Of a DNA stretch of 14,835 nucleotides, positions 13,647 to 14,835 are shown piece by piece. The position numbers and the translations under genes were made by a program. Source of the DNA: an uncultured Oscillospiraceae bacterium (GTDB lineage: Bacteria; Bacillota; Clostridia; Oscillospirales; Ruminococcaceae); the NCBI GenBank assembly GCA_934481355.1, contig CAKSPH010000041.1, positions 1 through 14,835 on the forward strand. The letters are read 5' to 3'. Numbering within the stretch: position 1 is the stretch's first letter; the number at the start of each line of letters is the position of its first letter. Below the pieces are notes generated by a model. That model was not told where the DNA came from and searched no databases. It saw nothing but the letters and a program-made list of their open reading frames with translations.

Positions 13647-14330
13647 TCATATCTCGTGCAGAGCCTTGTAGATATCCTGCATCTGCTGGTCCGTGCGCGC
13701 TATCGTTTCGGCGCAGTCCTTAAGCTGGGAGGCGAGCTCCGCGGAAACCACGCTGTCGGTCTTGTATTTGAGGTCGTGCTCCAGCGTAGCCCAGAAATTC
13801 ATCGCTATGGTGCGTATCTGCACCTCAACGTGCACCAGCTCCTTCTTCTCGGAGAGATACACCGGGGTCTCTATCACAAGGTGGAGGCTCCGGTAGCCGT
13901 TGGGCTTGGGCTCCTTTATGTAGTCCTTGCGCCTGACGAGCTTCACGTCGTCCTGCGCGGTGAGCAGGTCTGCGACAGTGTAGATGTCGTCGATGTAGTT
14001 GCAGACCACCCGCACTCCGGCGATGTCGTTTAGCTCGCTGCGGGCGTTCTCGCAGCTGAACGGGATACCCTTGCGGCTGAGCTTCTCAAGTATGCTCTGC
14101 GGGGACTTCACGCGGTCCTCAAGGTGGTGTATCGGGTTGTGGTCGTACTTGGTCTTGAATTCGCTGTCGAGTATCTCGAGCTTGGTCTTGACCTCGCGTA
14201 TCGCGGATTCGTACAGGTGTTCCAGTTCCATGAACTGGTAGATCTGATCCATTATTTTCTGCTGGGAGTCTGCGGGAATAAGCTGCTGCACCGGCTCCAG
14301 CTCGTAAGTGCGCTGTTTTTCTTTTGCCAT
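13647..14330 (-). CDS. Small alarmone synthetase (RelQ/RelP-type GTP pyrophosphokinase)
   Basis: A 227-residue protein with only the RelA/SpoT synthetase domain, as in stand-alone SAS enzymes that transfer pyrophosphate from ATP to GTP or GDP. Visible motifs are RVKSPQSILEKL (73-84), LNDIAGVRVVCNYIDDIY (100-117, Asp102), RRKDYIKEPKPNGYRSLHLV (133-152, with the G-loop Tyr146 that stacks on the guanine) and HVEVQIRT (167-174, Glu169 catalytic). No HD hydrolase, TGS or ACT domain is present, so it makes but does not degrade the signal. A helical C-terminus fits the tetramer-forming tail of this group. The start is supported by AAAGGA about 7 nt upstream. RelP and RelQ cannot be separated confidently by eye. 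Confidence 0.93.
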   Translation of the reverse strand: MAKEKQRTYELEPVQQLIPADSQQKIMDQIYQFMELEHLYESAIREVKTKLEILDSEFKTKYDHNPIHHLEDRVKSPQSILEKLSRKGIPFSCENARSELNDIAGVRVVCNYIDDIYTVADLLTAQDDVKLVRRKDYIKEPKPNGYRSLHLVIETPVYLSEKKELVHVEVQIRTIAMNFWATLEHDLKYKTDSVVSAELASQLKDCAETIARTDQQMQDIYKALHEI

Positions 14331-14361
14331 TTCTGCTTCCTTTCACGATTCAAGCGTATTC

Positions 14362-14370
14362 AGTATAACA
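14362..14370 (-). promoter_or_regulatory. Possible extended -10 promoter of the alarmone synthetase gene
   Basis: TGTTATACT on the minus strand (14370-14362) fits an extended -10; no convincing -35 is present. It lies about 32 nt upstream of the start codon, so the leader would be short. Confidence 0.4.
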
Positions 14371-14424
14371 CGATAGTGTGAAAAAACCGCCCCGCCTGTG
14401 TGAAACTTTTATGAAATATGACGG

Positions 14425-14835
14425 TCACCTGTTGGCTTCCTCTTTCATGCTGTTAAGGAGCGCCTCAATGTCGTTCTGCGACATTTTTCCGCTTGCGGGA
14501 GCAGTCTCGGGCACCTTGTCCGGCTCTGGCTTTGCGGGCTCGGGCTCAGCGGGAGCGTTCGCCGCGAGGAGCTTCTCAATGTCCTCCTGCGACATCTTTC
14601 CGCCGGAGGGTTCGGATTTCTCGGGCTCAGCCGGCGCGGAGGGAGCCAGTCTCTCCATGAACGCCTTTTCTATATCGTCGTGGGACATCTTTCCATCGGA
14701 CGACCCGGAGCCGCCGGACGGAGCAAGCCTGTCCAGAAGCGCCTTCTTGGTGTCGCGGGATTTTCTCGCGGGCTTTGCAGGAGCGGTCTTTACAGGCTCG
14801 GGAGCGGGTTCGGGCTCGGCGGGAGCGTTCGCCGC
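14425..14835 (-). CDS. Partial Ala/Pro/Glu-rich protein with three FliM-like GKMSQxDIExLL motifs
   Basis: Only the last 136 codons are in the window; the frame stays open to the right edge, so the start is missing. An ATG at 14688 is internal to a repeat and is not the likely start. The visible part alternates low-complexity Ala/Pro/Glu/Lys linkers with GKMSHDDIEKAF, GKMSQEDIEKLL and GKMSQNDIEALL, the last close to the C-terminus (ending NSMKEEANR). The motif resembles the N-terminal LSQxEIDALL peptide of the flagellar switch protein FliM, which binds CheY-P. The linker APAEPEP occurs twice with almost identical DNA, so the repeats are recent. It is upstream of, and on the same strand as, the alarmone synthetase with a 94-nt gap. 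Function not recognised; likely disordered except for short helices. Confidence 0.7.
   Translation of the reverse strand, partial: AANAPAEPEPAPEPVKTAPAKPARKSRDTKKALLDRLAPSGGSGSSDGKMSHDDIEKAFMERLAPSAPAEPEKSEPSGGKMSQEDIEKLLAANAPAEPEPAKPEPDKVPETAPASGKMSQNDIEALLNSMKEEANR

Noticed and set aside
14423..14430. A truncated third copy of the 17-bp mobile-element terminus (GGTCACCT)
   Set aside because: Only 8 bases match, the match lies over the stop codon of the partial gene, and there is no inverted partner or duplication.
14425..14688. A complete 87-residue gene starting at 14688
   Set aside because: The frame continues open to the window edge with the same repeat composition, and the ATG is the Met within a GKMS motif.

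Overview
The window looks like chromosomal DNA of a Gram-positive anaerobe of the Clostridia, most like Ruminococcus/Oscillospiraceae. The evidence is strong AGGAGG-type ribosome binding sites, consensus sigma-A promoters, a Firmicutes-type RNase M5, a clostridial-type class A PBP with a Cys-containing tail, a small alarmone synthetase and a CarD-like regulator. Most genes are clearly GC-rich (about 55-60% by eye). The taxonomy is inferred from gene families and style, not from a marker gene.

Layout. (1) 1-309: about 2.6 copies of an 88-bp tandem repeat, each with a 12-bp palindrome and, in two copies, a GGCTCCA/TGGAGCC dyad. (2) 310-2317 (+): a tightly coupled operon of HIT-family hydrolase, DNA polymerase III delta (holA) and ribonuclease M5 (rnmV), with 1-nt and 4-nt overlaps. 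(3) 2311-2460: an intergenic run of hairpins. (4) 2494-5169 (+): a two-gene polysaccharide O-acetylation module (MBOAT acyltransferase plus DHHW/AlgJ-like protein), closed by a strong terminator. (5) 6801-5212 (-): a GT-C membrane glycosyltransferase with a perfect sigma-A promoter; its 5' coding third is GC-rich and the remainder AT-rich. (6) 9237-6940 (-): class A penicillin-binding protein. (7) 12509-9445 (-): ECF-type sigma factor followed by a large membrane-anchored probable anti-sigma protein. (8) 12838-13563 (+): promoter, leader and a CarD-family regulator. (9) 14330-13647 (-): small alarmone synthetase, and at the right edge a partial Pro/Ala/Glu-rich protein carrying a FliM-like short motif three times.

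The most unusual structure is a pair of small non-coding mobile elements (189 bp at 11744-11932; 159 bp at 12875-13033). Both are bounded by perfect 17-bp inverted repeats that are alike except at one base per end, and both are flanked by the same 4-bp direct repeat (TTAT/ATAA). Their interiors differ, but each is itself largely self-complementary. One sits inside the sigma/anti-sigma operon. The other forms essentially the whole 5' leader of the CarD gene, starting about where its promoter would initiate and ending with an SD-like sequence next to an in-frame ATG.

Functionally, the window mixes housekeeping (replication, 5S rRNA maturation), cell-envelope work (polysaccharide acetylation, GT-C glycosyl transfer, peptidoglycan polymerisation) and stress or growth control (ECF sigma/anti-sigma, CarD, (p)ppGpp). 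I saw no CRISPR array, tRNA, rRNA or transposase gene.
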